Both the position numbers and the translations under genes were made by a program. From Mycolicibacterium aromaticivorans JS19b1 = JCM 16368 (GTDB lineage Bacteria; Actinomycetota; Actinomycetes; Mycobacteriales; Mycobacteriaceae), in NCBI RefSeq assembly GCF_000559085.1, contig NZ_JALN02000001.1:868001-932000 (forward strand): 64,000 nt of DNA, read 5' to 3'. The notes under the pieces were generated by a model that saw nothing but the letters and a program-made list of their open reading frames with translations, had not been told where the DNA came from and did no database searches. This document shows positions 1 through 9,252 of this stretch, in pieces. The number at the start of each line of letters is the position of its first letter. Within the stretch, counting starts at the first letter, position 1.

Positions 1-594
1 ACTGCCTGGGTCCATCAACTCCCAGATGCGCCCGTAGGGCCAACGATGCTTCAAGTTTTAGACCCGAAACAAACTGCATCACCTAAAAAGCAGCAGACCG
101 CTCTCCATCTGTCGCAGCAGTTCCAAGCCATAGAGGAGCAGACGCCAGGATCGGCATGGAAGGCCGATGATTACCGGCGAGTCGCTAAAGAATTGGCCGC
201 AGCCAAACTTTATGGCCAGTCGCTACAGATCCTCAACGACGGTGCGACACACCACCCGAACGACCCGAGCCTGCCGCTCTACACCGGAGCCATCTACGGC
301 ATGTATTTGAGTGACCACAAGTCAGCTGATAGCAACTACTTCAAGGCTCTGGCAATCAACCCTGCATACGCACCAGCTTTCTATAACTTGGCCTGTAGCG
401 CTGTCAGGCAGGACAAACTACCCGACGCTCACGACTATCTGACCAAGGCCTTTGAGATTGATCCAGGGCTACGAGACCGGTCCACGAGCGATCACGTATG
501 GGACAGCGTGCGAGACTCAGAGGAGCTTAAAGATTTACTGCCCCAGGTTTCCTCAGTGGCGAACACCGAGAACACCCAGAACGATGAGAAGTAG
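1..594 (+). CDS. TPR-repeat protein, probably 5'-truncated by the window edge
   Basis: The first in-frame ATG is at 46, but the frame has no stop back to base 1, so the gene may begin outside the window. From that ATG it encodes 182 residues. The centre (about residues 45-145) reads as two or three helical TPR-type repeats, with typical spacing in 'AFYNLACSAVRQDKLPDAHD' followed by 'KAFEIDPG'. No signal peptide or membrane segment is visible. The C-terminal tail is polar. TPR proteins act as protein-interaction scaffolds, and no partner can be named. It converges on the membrane Ser/Thr kinase gene that follows. It could be the C-terminal part of a larger multidomain protein. Confidence 0.6.
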   Translation, partial: TAWVHQLPDAPVGPTMLQVLDPKQTASPKKQQTALHLSQQFQAIEEQTPGSAWKADDYRRVAKELAAAKLYGQSLQILNDGATHHPNDPSLPLYTGAIYGMYLSDHKSADSNYFKALAINPAYAPAFYNLACSAVRQDKLPDAHDYLTKAFEIDPGLRDRSTSDHVWDSVRDSEELKDLLPQVSSVANTENTQNDEK

Positions 595-962
595 GACAGG
601 CTGACGGATTACATCCTGACCGTTCCGCCGCACAGCGACACGCATTTCCGACTGCCCTTGGCGGCGTTGGTCTCCACTTCTTCGGCCACCTGGGACGTTT
701 CTTCCGCCGGTTGACCGGGCGCTCCCTCAAACGCCACCTGGCCCGAGTCGTCTTCACACGGCTTCACACCGATCACCGCTGCTGCAACGGCGGCGCGCAG
801 TACTTATGACGTGCAATCAGATGTACCGGGCTGGAGTTCGCCGGGGAGCCCAGCCGATGACGGGAACCGTGTCAGATGCTCGGCGGTGGCAGCGCTGACC
901 TTGACCCGGGGAGCAGGAACTAGCAGAGGAACATCTGCGCACTTATCACCAGGGCCGCGCTA
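595..962. other. 368-bp gap without a convincing gene
   Basis: This stretch lies between the convergent TPR gene and kinase gene. Short open frames are present on both strands, but none shows a recognisable motif, a good ribosome-binding site or mycobacterial codon preference. No tRNA or clear terminator is seen. It may hold decayed coding sequence. Confidence 0.4.
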
Positions 963-2771
963 TCAGGGGACGATGCCAATGCACAACGGATGTGGGCCGT
1001 CGGCATTGCCTCCCGTGCTGATGTAGCCGCCGCTAGTGACGCTGTACCACGCCTCCTTGCCAAGAAAGAAGGCGTCCGTATCACCCATTCCGTAGCGACT
1101 CATAAGCATGTTTTTGAGTCCTGAGGTGTAGTCGGCACCGCCCGCAACTGCCTTGCAGGCGAACGTGACTGCTTCGGGCTTCCAGTTGCCACATACCTCG
1201 CCAGTCGCTGTGTCACACACCCAAGTGTGGTGCTCGCGCCAGTCGCCCTGCTGGCCGTCAGTGCTGTCGGAATGAGCGGTCGTCGGATTTGTCGTGGTCG
1301 TCGGTGTTGTGGTCGCCAAAGATAGTGGTGGCGGTGGGCTACTCGTAGTGGCGGTCGGCCCCGCGCGGGCCGAACGGCGCAGGGTCGCGTAAGCGGTGAT
1401 GTTCTGTTGTTTAGACGCCGCGTAGTAGGTGGACATGAAGGAGAGCGTGCCATCGCTGCGCGGGGTGAGAGTGACGTCCGAGTTTACGCAGTTGCCCTGC
1501 GTCATTGTTTCGGTAATCAGCCGTACTCCGTTCGCTGTGGAGCCGTGCTGAGTCCATGTGCCGCTGCAGGAGAGCTGCGGGTAGCTCACCGTGCCGGTGA
1601 GCTGTGCGCCGTCAACGATTTCGGCGACCACATCGAAACCCGATTGGGCACCGGAAACAGGTCCAGACCACTCGCCGGTCAACGACATCGGCGCCGTGGT
1701 CGGGCTGGCCAACGACGTTGACGGTTGCTGGCGAGCCTGTTGCCAAGGACGCCAGACCAAGGTGGCGACGCCGATTAACAGCATGATTGCGGCGACACAC
1801 CCCAGGACAACCGATCTACGCAGAGAGGTTGTGGCGGGTTTGGCAGGCGATCTCTTCGGGGACGCGGGTGCGGATTTGTCTGGTTTCGGTGCGGCCTGAG
1901 TACTGGCGTTTGCAGACGCTGCTCCCTGTCCAGCACGGGAATCATCCGCTAGGGCCGCCGCGAATGCCGAACACGACGGGAATCGGTCCTGCGGGCTTTT
2001 GGCCAGCGCTATTTGGAGGAGGGCGTCGAGCGATGCGCAGTCAGGGCGATGGTCGCCCAGCGTGGGTGGGGTTGTGTTGAGGTGGCGGCTGATCACAACG
2101 GCTGGATTGGAGTGTGGGAAGAGTTGCGCACCGCACAGCAGGTGGTAGGCAGTGGCAGCGAGGGCGTACTGATCAGCTCGTCCGTCCATATGTTCGCCCA
2201 TGAGTTGCTCGGGCGCTGCGTAGGCAACGGTCCCCACCGTCGTGTTGGTCGTGGTGAGGCCGTTGGTGTCGTCGAGCGGGCGTGCGATGCCGAAGTCAGC
2301 GAGGAAGATGCTTGGGTCGTCGGTGTCGAGGCCGGCAACGATGATGTTGGCGGGCTTCACGTCGCGGTGCAGCAGGCCCTTTTTGTGGGCGTAGTCCAGA
2401 GCGCTAGCCACCGCATTCACAATTGGCATGACAGTTTCGACGGGCATGCCAGCCGGGTAGCGCTTCTCCAATAGCTGACTGAGGTCGGTGCCGTCGATGT
2501 ACTCCATCGCAATCCACAGTTTGCCGTCGTTCTCGCCTCGGTCGTGGATGCCGACGATGTGTGGGTGCCGAAGGTCTGCGGCGAGGTCGGCCTCGCGAAT
2601 GAAGCGGTCCCGGAAGGAGGGATCGCTAGATATGTCCGCTCGAAGGACTTTGAGGGCTTCGCGGCGAGGCAAGCGGGGGTGCTGGACCAAGTAGACCTCA
2701 CCCATGCCGCCTGAGCCCAGGAGTCGGAGCACGCGGTATCCGGCGAAGGTCTCACCGATCCGCAGCGGCAT
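963..2771 (-). CDS. Membrane-anchored serine/threonine protein kinase (PknF-like)
   Basis: This 602-residue protein has a complete Hanks-type kinase domain at its N-terminus: the glycine-rich loop GSGGMGEVY (about residue 19), the catalytic lysine in ALKVL, the catalytic loop HRDVKPANI, DFG and the APE motif. A Pro/Ala/Lys linker is followed by one membrane helix (about 320-342) and an extracytoplasmic region. That region contains a 'GEWSGPV...TGTVSYPQLSC' segment like the external part of mycobacterial PknF relatives, then a Thr/Pro-rich linker and a Cys-containing C-terminal domain. It should phosphorylate cytoplasmic proteins in response to an outside signal. The ATG at 2771 directly precedes the canonical PknF-type start 'MPLRIGETFAGYRV'. 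The natural substrate is unknown. Confidence 0.9.
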   Translation of the reverse strand: MPLRIGETFAGYRVLRLLGSGGMGEVYLVQHPRLPRREALKVLRADISSDPSFRDRFIREADLAADLRHPHIVGIHDRGENDGKLWIAMEYIDGTDLSQLLEKRYPAGMPVETVMPIVNAVASALDYAHKKGLLHRDVKPANIIVAGLDTDDPSIFLADFGIARPLDDTNGLTTTNTTVGTVAYAAPEQLMGEHMDGRADQYALAATAYHLLCGAQLFPHSNPAVVISRHLNTTPPTLGDHRPDCASLDALLQIALAKSPQDRFPSCSAFAAALADDSRAGQGAASANASTQAAPKPDKSAPASPKRSPAKPATTSLRRSVVLGCVAAIMLLIGVATLVWRPWQQARQQPSTSLASPTTAPMSLTGEWSGPVSGAQSGFDVVAEIVDGAQLTGTVSYPQLSCSGTWTQHGSTANGVRLITETMTQGNCVNSDVTLTPRSDGTLSFMSTYYAASKQQNITAYATLRRSARAGPTATTSSPPPPLSLATTTPTTTTNPTTAHSDSTDGQQGDWREHHTWVCDTATGEVCGNWKPEAVTFACKAVAGGADYTSGLKNMLMSRYGMGDTDAFFLGKEAWYSVTSGGYISTGGNADGPHPLCIGIVP

Positions 2772-3042
2772 GGGCGAATGTTAGCTGCTGAGATCGCCGT
2801 GCCCGACCACTTCGCGTAGCCATGCCGGAGTACCGCCCGGCCGGTTCGCATCCTTCGCAGTTGGCCAAGCCCATATTCTGTGCCTGAGTTGGTCGGCGAC
2901 TTCAGGGCGGCGCGTCCACGGAATTTCGCGACCTACTTTCTGGACGCTCAGAACTCGTCTATTCCGAGACGGCGTCCAGCCCTGGACGCACACGCACCGG
3001 TTCAATATTTGGTTACCGCCGGGCGCCTCCTGAGGCTGGCTT
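2772..3042 (-). other. Possible gene remnant between the kinase and the IS3 element
   Basis: A minus-strand frame is open from inside the IS end down to a stop at 2781, nine bases before the kinase start codon. Its last 50 or so codons ('RRPEVADQLRHRIWAW', 'GTPAWLREVVGHGDLSS') look compositionally like real protein. No family is recognised. It could be the 3' remnant of a gene cut by the IS3 insertion, or only the promoter side of the kinase gene. Confidence 0.2.
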
Positions 3043-3079
3043 GGGCCTTGCCCCCATGTAGTGGACACGGGATTTGTGG

Positions 3080-3979
3080 TTATGCGGCTTCGGGCAGCGT
3101 AGCCGGTGTCAGGTTCCTTTCGTAGGTCGCGGGGCTGGAATGACGGCAGTAGGAGTGCCGTCGTGTGGTGTTGTAGCGGGCCAGCCACCGAAAGACCTCA
3201 CGGCGGCAGATCGCCGCGTCCGGCCAGCAGGCACGGTCTTGCAGAATCTCGCGCTTGAGGGCGGCGTTGAACGATTCGGCCAACGCGTTATCGGCACTTG
3301 ACCCCACCGCACCCATCGACTGGACGACCCCCAGATCGCGGCAGAGATTCGCGAAATCCCGTGAGGTGTACTGACTTCCATGATCTGCATGGAATATTGC
3401 ACCAGCCAGTGAACCCCGCAGTGCAGCAGCGGCTTTGAGCGCATCGATGACCAGTTCGGTGCGCATGTGATCGGCGATCGCCCACCCGGCGACCCGCCGT
3501 GAACAGCAGTCGATCACGGTGGCCAGGTACAGGTTGGCGCCGGTCGCCAATGGCAAGTAGGTGATGTCGCCGACGTAACGGGTGTTGACCTGCGCGGCGG
3601 TGAAATCGCGTTTGAGCAGGTCGGGGACCTTCTGGTTCGCCGGGTCCGCCACGGTCGTCTTGACCCGACGTCGGCGTCGATAACCGGCGATCCCGGCGCC
3701 GCGCATCACCCGAGCCACCCGCTTGTGGTTGACCCGCTGCCCCTCGGGCGCACCGTCGTTGAGCTCGGCGGTGATCCGCGGCGCCCCGTAGGTGTTGTCC
3801 TCGTCGTGGACGGCGCGGATACGCTCGGCCAGCGCCTCGTCAGCAGCCCGACGGGCCGCTCGTCCGTCAGCACCGGCCAACCACGCGTAGAACGACGAAC
3901 GCGCAACCTCGACGACTGCGCAGAGCCACTTCACCTCGAAGGCGTGCAGGTGGTCGGCGACAAACTGAAAGCGGCTCAC
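3080..3979 (-). CDS. IS3-family transposase OrfB (DDE integrase domain)
   Basis: This is the 299-residue catalytic subunit of the IS3 transposase. The N-terminal part carries the HTH_21-like region ('SSFYAWLAGADGRAARRAAD', then 'NTYGAPRITAEL'). The rve integrase core holds the acidic triad: D in 'YVGDITYLPL', D in 'FHADHGSQYTS', and E in 'NALAESFNAALKRE'. The start is a GTG at 3979 that overlaps the OrfA stop (GTGA). This junction could work by translational coupling or by the programmed frameshift usual in IS3 elements, which would give an OrfAB fusion. Confidence 0.92.
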   Translation of the reverse strand: MSRFQFVADHLHAFEVKWLCAVVEVARSSFYAWLAGADGRAARRAADEALAERIRAVHDEDNTYGAPRITAELNDGAPEGQRVNHKRVARVMRGAGIAGYRRRRRVKTTVADPANQKVPDLLKRDFTAAQVNTRYVGDITYLPLATGANLYLATVIDCCSRRVAGWAIADHMRTELVIDALKAAAALRGSLAGAIFHADHGSQYTSRDFANLCRDLGVVQSMGAVGSSADNALAESFNAALKREILQDRACWPDAAICRREVFRWLARYNTTRRHSYCRHSSPATYERNLTPATLPEAA

Positions 3980-4308
3980 CAGTTCGTCTCCCCGGCGAAA
4001 TATTTGGCCGCCGACCGCAAGATGTCACGCTCGGTGGACAACCGCGCCTCGGTGGCGCGTAACGCCTTGACCTCACTGCGGAGGCGGGCCAGCTCCTGCT
4101 CAGGGCTCTCGGCCCCTAGCACAGGCTCGGCCACTACGACACCGCGGCGGTGCCGAATCGGCACCCCGGCCGACTTGCACCACGCCGAGAGCGTGGCCTC
4201 GCTGACACCGAGCTCGGCAGCGATCTGGGCGATCGTCGCGCCCTCGGTGTCCCGGTAGAGCGCGACCGCGTCACGCTTGAACTCATCGGGGTAATTTTTC
4301 CTTGCCAT
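3976..4308 (-). CDS. IS3-family transposase OrfA (HTH, IS3/IS911 type)
   Basis: This 110-residue DNA-binding subunit contains the N-terminal helix-turn-helix of transposase_8: 'YPDEFKRDAVALYRDTEGAT' and 'IAAELGVSEATLSAWCK'. A heptad-like leucine-zipper tail follows ('EQELARLRSEVKALRATEARL'), the usual oligomerisation segment. It recognises the terminal inverted repeats and pairs with OrfB. It lies just inside the right IS end. Confidence 0.9.
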   Translation of the reverse strand: MARKNYPDEFKRDAVALYRDTEGATIAQIAAELGVSEATLSAWCKSAGVPIRHRRGVVVAEPVLGAESPEQELARLRSEVKALRATEARLSTERDILRSAAKYFAGETNW

Positions 4309-4408
4309 CGGGTTGGATCATCTCGCTTCCCCCAGCACATTCCTGGGATTGAGCGTGTCCAACACACGGGGTCAAGTCCCCTTCGCCCGGCAAGTGCCGT
4401 TGCCATCA

Positions 4409-4439
4409 AATTGGCGCAGCAAATACTGCTACGCCAATT
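4409..4439. repeat. 13-bp-arm inverted repeat upstream of the secreted protein gene
   Basis: Arms AATTGGCGCAGCA (4409-4421) and TGCTACGCCAATT (4427-4439) pair at 12 of 13 positions around the loop AATAC. No T-run follows on either strand. It sits 147 bp upstream of the GTG at 4586, so an operator or a terminator-like stem is possible. Confidence 0.5.
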
Positions 4440-4585
4440 AGTCGGGTTTGGACTGTGGAACTTTCTTGTCTGTGGATTTGCTGCTAATTACTGTGCTGAT
4501 GCTGTGGTTGGCGACAGAGCCGTGTTCGGATGTACGAGGCCGATGCAGGGGTCGGGATGTCAACTGAACATTTTCGGGGGACGCG

Positions 4586-4891
4586 GTGACGGGATCTGGA
4601 AATCCAGCGGTAGCCCCAACGGGCCAAAGCCGGGGAAGGAAGGGCCGCCAATGCGCACGTCGCCGCCGGGAGCCCTATGCGTGGCTGGGTGCTAGCGCGG
4701 TCACCCTCGGTTTCGGAGTGGTCTTTGCTGTCGGAGGCTCAGGTGTCGCCCGGGCTGAAACTGGCACAGCACCCGGCGCGGTGTCGGACAGCGCAGCAAG
4801 GGGCAACTCAACCAGCGACGTAGGTTTCCCGTCGTCACCGCATCTGCGCACAAGCTCGCGGATCGCGACGCCAACGTCCGGCGAGGAATTG
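4586..4891 (+). pseudogene. 5' fragment of a secreted beta-propeller protein gene cut by IS256
   Basis: The GTG start at 4586 has a purine-rich site (GGGGGACGC) just before it. The 102 codons before the IS encode a basic N-terminus, a hydrophobic export segment ('AWLGASAVTLGFGVVFAVGG' ending near ARA, about residues 32-57), and a Ser/Thr/Pro-rich start of the mature protein. This N-terminus is typical of large mycobacterial surface-repeat proteins. The reading phase matches the downstream 3' fragment (codon TTG at 4889 and codon TTG at 6365 are in the same phase), which supports one original gene of roughly 770 residues. Confidence 0.7.
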
Positions 4892-4894
4892 TCA

Positions 4895-6363
4895 ATACCT
4901 GTGGATCGGCGTGTTTCAGGCGACCTCCGTTCCGGCTTGCTGATCGCCGTCTGAGGGCGGTGTCGGTGGGGTGATTTCGGTGGGGCGTTCGAGCAGTTTG
5001 CCCTTGTGGAAGACCGCGCCGGCGCGGACCAGGGCGACCAGGTGTGGTGCGTTGACGGCACGCCAGCGGGCCGCGGCGGCGTCGATGAGCTTGTAGGCCA
5101 TGGCCAGACCAGCCGCACGTGATCCCGGCCCCTTGGTGACCTTGGTTCTCAAACGTACTGTGGCAAAGGTGCTTTCGATCGGATTTGTCGTGCGTAGGTG
5201 GATCCAGTGCTCGGCGGGATAGTGGTAGAACTCCAGTAGGGTGTCCAGATCGTCGGTGATCTTGGCGACCGCCTTGGGGTACTTGGCCCCGAAGTCGACC
5301 GTGAAGGCCTTGACCGCGAACTGGGCCTTGTCGATATCCTCGGCGTTGTAGATCTCCTTGAGCGCCGACAACGCCGACGCGTGCGCTGATTTCGGCAGGG
5401 CGGCAAGCACATTGGCTTGCTTATGAAACCAGCACCGCTGTTCTTTGGTGGCCGGGAACACCTCGCGTACCGCTTTCCAGAAGCCGAGTGCGCCATCGCC
5501 GACGGCGAGCACGGGTGCGGTCATGCCGCGTCGTTTACAGTCGCGCAGCAGATCAGCCCACGACTCGGTCGATTCCCGGTAGCCGTCGGTGATCGCCACG
5601 AGCTCTTTGCGGCCGTCCGCGCGCACGCCGAGCATCACCAGCAGACACAGCTTTTCCTGGTCCAGGCGGACCTTGAGGTGGATGCCGTCGACCCACAGGT
5701 AGACGTAGTCGGTGCCCGACAGGTCCCGGGCGGCAAACGCGCGGGCCTCGTCCTGCCACTGGCTGGTCAGCCGGGTGATCGTGGTGGCCGAGAGCCCGGC
5801 ACCCGAGCCCAGGAACTGCTCCAGAGCGGGGGTGAAGTCGCTGGTGGACAGCCCGTGCAGGTACAGCAGCGGCAGCACTTCGCTCATCTGCGGTGACTTG
5901 CGTGCCCAGGCCGGCAGGATCGCCGAGGAGAACCGTTTCCGTTCACCGGTGTCGGGGTCGACGCGTTTGTCGTTGACTCGCGGTGCTTTCACCTCAACTG
6001 CCCCGGCTGCCGTCAGCACCTCGCGGGCCTGGTGATAGCCGTTGCGGACCACCAGCCGATGCCCCTTCTCATCGAGCTGATCGGCGAACTGGGCCACGTA
6101 GGCGGCGACCTCAGCCTTCAACGCGGCGGCCAGCATCTGACGGGCGCCGTCGCGGACGATCTCGTCCAACAACGACCGACCAGCACCGCCAGTGCTTTCG
6201 TTGGCCTCGATGGCATCGTGAACTACGGTGAGCATGGGCGTACCTTCCCGAACCAGCGCGCCAACGCCGGCTCATGATCGGACCTTCGGATATTCAGATC
6301 ATCCTCGGGAAGGTGCGCCCACTTTCACGCCCCCTCACCGAGGCTCATCCACAGGTTCTGATC
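4895..6363 (-). mobile_element. IS256-family insertion sequence (ends approximate)
   Basis: One full-length mutator-type transposase lies between short inverted repeats that share ACCTGTGGAT (4897-4906 and the complement at 6347-6356), with weaker matches further in and out. The flanks carry the imperfect pair ATTGTCA (4888-4894) and ATTGCTCA (6364-6371), possibly a decayed 8-bp target duplication. The exact ends are therefore uncertain by a few bases. The element interrupts the secreted beta-propeller gene. Confidence 0.75.
4916..6235 (-). CDS. IS256-family (mutator-type) transposase
   Basis: This 439-residue protein has the family architecture: an alpha-helical N-terminus ('LLDEIVRDGARQMLAAALKA'), the segment 'FSSAILPAWARKSPQMSEVL', and the DDE core with D in 'YLWVDGIHLKVR', D in 'LAVGDGALGFWKAV' and E in 'TNPIESTFATVRLRT'. 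The conserved 'RCWFHKQANVL' block is present between the second D and the E. Length and motifs are complete, so the enzyme may be active. It is oriented against the host gene it interrupts. Confidence 0.95.
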   Translation of the reverse strand: MLTVVHDAIEANESTGGAGRSLLDEIVRDGARQMLAAALKAEVAAYVAQFADQLDEKGHRLVVRNGYHQAREVLTAAGAVEVKAPRVNDKRVDPDTGERKRFSSAILPAWARKSPQMSEVLPLLYLHGLSTSDFTPALEQFLGSGAGLSATTITRLTSQWQDEARAFAARDLSGTDYVYLWVDGIHLKVRLDQEKLCLLVMLGVRADGRKELVAITDGYRESTESWADLLRDCKRRGMTAPVLAVGDGALGFWKAVREVFPATKEQRCWFHKQANVLAALPKSAHASALSALKEIYNAEDIDKAQFAVKAFTVDFGAKYPKAVAKITDDLDTLLEFYHYPAEHWIHLRTTNPIESTFATVRLRTKVTKGPGSRAAGLAMAYKLIDAAAARWRAVNAPHLVALVRAGAVFHKGKLLERPTEITPPTPPSDGDQQAGTEVA

Positions 6364-6364
6364 A

Positions 6365-8380
6365 TTGCTCACGTCCGGCATCGGCTCGACCCGACGGATT
6401 GCGGTGAATTCGCCGGCGCCCAACATCATTGTTGTGTCACCACCGTCGGCCACTAGCCGACCGGTATCCCCGATCGGCAATAACGCAGCGCCCACGTCCG
6501 CGATATTGCAGGTGGGCCTAGATTCGGTGTCCCCAGGAGCACATCTGAAGTGGGCGCTGGCGAAACCGCCGGCTCTGGTGGCGTCAACATCATCGGCCAC
6601 CATCTCGGGGGCTCCACCGGCTACGGCTGCCTTAGTCCCAACGTGGTCGCCCTCGCTGCTGGCTCCGATCGGCAAGGTTCTTGTCGGCCTTCTGCTATCG
6701 CTGGGTGGGTTGAACACGAGTAACCCGAGTCCCTCTAACCCGTTCCAGCAGTTCTTGTACTCACTAGCCAAGGGTCTCAACGAGACTCTTGACCCTGCCC
6801 CATCACCAGGATCGCCCACCGTCGACACTCCGAACCTCAACACCGGCGTCGTCACTGGATCTCTCGGATTTCCCACCGGCAGCGGTCTCACATACACGGT
6901 CACCCAGCCCGCCAACGGCACCGTGACTGTGGCCAGCGATGGCACCTACACGTACACCCCGACCCACGCTGCTCGCCAAGCCGCCGGGTTGTCGACTACC
7001 GAAACTTTCACCGCCACCGTGCACGAGGGTCTGTCGACCAACTCGGTCACCGTCACCGTGCCCGTCGATCCGGGCACCCCGGTCGCAGGGACGCCCACAG
7101 CAGGGATACCAAACTCAGGCACCGGGGCAGTCCTCGGTTCCGCGGTCTTCTCCGACACCGCTGGACGGACCCTGACTTACAGCGCACCGTCCACCAGCAC
7201 CGGCGGTGGCACAGTCAGTCTTAACACCAGCACGGGGGCTTATACCTACACTCCCACCGTGGCCCAACGCCAGGCTGCCACTGCGACCACAACCGACAAC
7301 TTCACCATCACCGCCAACAACGGGGTCCGCGCTGCGACAGAGACCGTCACCGTGCTGGTGTCTCCGCCGATTGCCGATACCGTCATCGCGACCTTCGAAG
7401 TCGGTATCTCTCCGAACGACGCTGGAGTCGGTGGCTCTCCAGCTGCGGTTGTGTTCAGCCCCAATGGTAGCCGCGCGTACGTCACGGGCTACGCAAATGG
7501 CGGTGGCACGGTGTCGGTAATCAACACCGCTACCGCCACCGTAATAGCCACCATCGCGACTGGCATCAACAGCTATCCGAAAGTGCTGGTCATCAGCCCC
7601 AACGGCAACGATGTCTACGTCGCCAACGACGACCAGGTAGGCCCGTCGGGCACCGTGTCGGTGATCAACACCGCCACCAACACAGTTGCCTCCACCATCA
7701 GCGTCGGCGAATACCCAGCGGCATTGGCTCTCAGCCCTGATGGCACCCGGCTTTATGTCGCCAACAGCGGTAGTGAGTCAGTGTCGGTGATCAACACCGC
7801 AACCAACGGGGTCATCAACACCATCAGCGTCTCTCCTGTGGCCAACACCAGCTTCAGGCAAATGGCGGTCAGCCCCAACGGCAGCACCCTCTATGTCACC
7901 AATGGCTACAACGGCACGATGTCGGTGATCAACACCGCCACCAACGCCCTCACAAAAACCATCACGATCGCCAATGGCCAGGACGCTGAGGCGGTGGCCG
8001 TGAGCCCGGACGGCAGCCGCGTCTACGTCACAGCGCAGACTGTCACTAACGCCTACTACAACACTGTCACGGTGATCAATGCCGCCACCAATGCGATAAC
8101 CAACACCGCCAACATCGCGGTGCTGCCCTACGGCGCCGAGGGCGACCCGGAGGCGGCAGCACTCAGCGCCAACGGCACCCAGCTTTACGTCCCCAACTAC
8201 GCGAGCGGCACCGTGTCGGTGATAAACACCGCTACTAACACCGTCACGAACACCATCGATGTTGGCTCGACACCCATTGGGGTGGCACTCAGCCCCGACG
8301 GCACCCAGATCTACGTCACGAACTCCTACACCAACAGCGTGTCGGTGATCTACCTTGGTCCAACGACGCAAGCTGTGTGA
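6365..8380 (+). pseudogene. 3' fragment of a secreted VCBS/YVTN beta-propeller protein
   Basis: The 671 codons begin at a TTG right at the IS256 edge; a stop (TGA at 6359) lies immediately upstream. The fragment has a proline-rich region, two cadherin/VCBS-like Ig repeats ending in 'GTYTYTPT' and 'GAYTYTPT' (about residues 150-330), then seven or so YVTN-type beta-propeller blades. Each blade carries 'VSVINTATN' and 'LSPDGTRLYVAN'-like strands (about 345-665). Such proteins are exported surface adhesins or binding scaffolds. Without the 5' piece it lacks the export signal, so it is probably non-functional even if translated. Confidence 0.75.
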
Positions 8381-8630
8381 CGAGCAGCCAGACGTCGGGT
8401 GCACTGGCGATCTAGGATTCGTCGAGCGTGAAAGCCCCAGGAAATTCAGTTCTCACATGTTCGTCTCGAAAGATGCTGTCTCGCTTCGGGTTACTCTGCC
8501 CATTTCGCGACAGGATAGCGGTGATCGGCACTGCCGCCGGCGCAGGCGTGACGGGCACGTGGTGGAAGCTCTGTCGGCGCGGTCGCAGCGCGCACGCATG
8601 AAGGCGTCCGCCGCGCCGTTCGCTACCAGG

Positions 8631-9071
8631 TCACCAAATCTCGGAAGGGATGCCCAGCTCCGGGTTGTAACGAACCGTCATCCCGTTGACGACCGCCGTC
8701 GGCCACTCCGGCTCATCGTCACCGCCGGCAACGACACCCGAAAACCCGATGGCACCCGCCCCCCGCATCCGGTTGTGCTGACTATGCGACGCCCGAAAAT
8801 TCGCTGACTCAAGCGCCAGCGACTCATCCACACTGACCGGCACAAAATGATCCAACTCCCATGCCATCGGATCCGGATGACGCAACGAGTAGTCGATCCC
8901 ACCCTCGCAGATATGACAGACGGCATGAGACGCCACGCACTGCTTCCGGAATTGCGCCCGCAACACCCGATACGTATTCCGATCCGGGCCGTCGATCCGC
9001 CGACGCCAAGACCCCGACCACGCACCAGACTTCGCCTCCGACTCAGGCGTGTCGTCATACTCCGAATCCAT
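8631..9071 (-). CDS. HNH endonuclease, phage type
   Basis: This is a 146-residue protein. The Cys pair 'CHIC' and the block 'WELDHFVPVS' (catalytic DH) followed by 'ASHSQHNRMRG' form the HNH motif at about residues 52-103. Phage HNH enzymes of this size usually sit beside terminase genes and nick DNA during packaging, but here no terminase is present. The ATG at 9071 is preferred over the GTG at 9074 because GAGGAGG (9077-9083) lies five bases before it. That site overlaps the stop of the upstream HTH gene, so the two are co-transcribed and probably translationally coupled. Confidence 0.85.
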   Translation of the reverse strand: MDSEYDDTPESEAKSGAWSGSWRRRIDGPDRNTYRVLRAQFRKQCVASHAVCHICEGGIDYSLRHPDPMAWELDHFVPVSVDESLALESANFRASHSQHNRMRGAGAIGFSGVVAGGDDEPEWPTAVVNGMTVRYNPELGIPSEIW

Positions 9072-9081
9072 CACATCCTCC

Positions 9082-9252
9082 TCATCTCACCGGCCGGCCC
9101 GGCCGACCCGCACTGATCCTGACCAACGCATGCGACACACCCCGCGCCGACAAACCCACACGCACCCCGATCTCACGATGCGTCCACCCCGAGCGACGCA
9201 ACTTCACAATCAACTCATCACGCGCATCCGACGCACCACGAACAGAACCCAT
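9082..9252 (-). CDS. Small HTH DNA-binding protein (56 aa)
   Basis: A short gene starting at ATG 9252 and stopping at 9082. Residues 13-44 read as a helix-turn-helix: 'ELIVKLRRSGWTHREIGVRV' followed by 'GLSARGVSHAL'. A Gly/Arg/Pro tail follows. Its stop overlaps the ribosome-binding site of the HNH gene. It may be a small terminase-like DNA recogniser or a regulator of the HNH gene. It is short but has consistent codon use and a clear HTH. Confidence 0.6.
   Translation of the reverse strand: MGSVRGASDARDELIVKLRRSGWTHREIGVRVGLSARGVSHALVRISAGRPGRPVR

Larger units (their letters stand above)
3043..4380 (-). mobile_element. IS3-family insertion sequence, 1338 bp, apparently intact
   Basis: Two overlapping transposase frames lie between 26-bp imperfect terminal inverted repeats at 3043-3068 and 4355-4380, which match at 21 of 26 positions and share the block TGGACAC on the inner side. 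The three bases outside each end are CTT (3040-3042 and 4381-4383), as expected for the 3-bp target duplication typical of IS3 elements. Size and gene layout fit the family. Both frames are open and the DDE residues are present, so the copy may be active. Confidence 0.85.

Noticed and set aside
4884..6371. Perfect 8-bp target duplication for the IS256 element
   Set aside because: The flanks share only ATTG plus an imperfect TCA; a clean duplication is not present.
6890..8360. Repetitive DNA within the beta-propeller gene as a possible repeat array
   Set aside because: The repetition follows codons of the protein blades (VSVINTATN-type), with diverged DNA, so it is a protein repeat and not a CRISPR or satellite.
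8381..8630. Possible left attachment site of the island
   Set aside because: No repeat shared with 15283-15375 was found by eye, so no att site is claimed.
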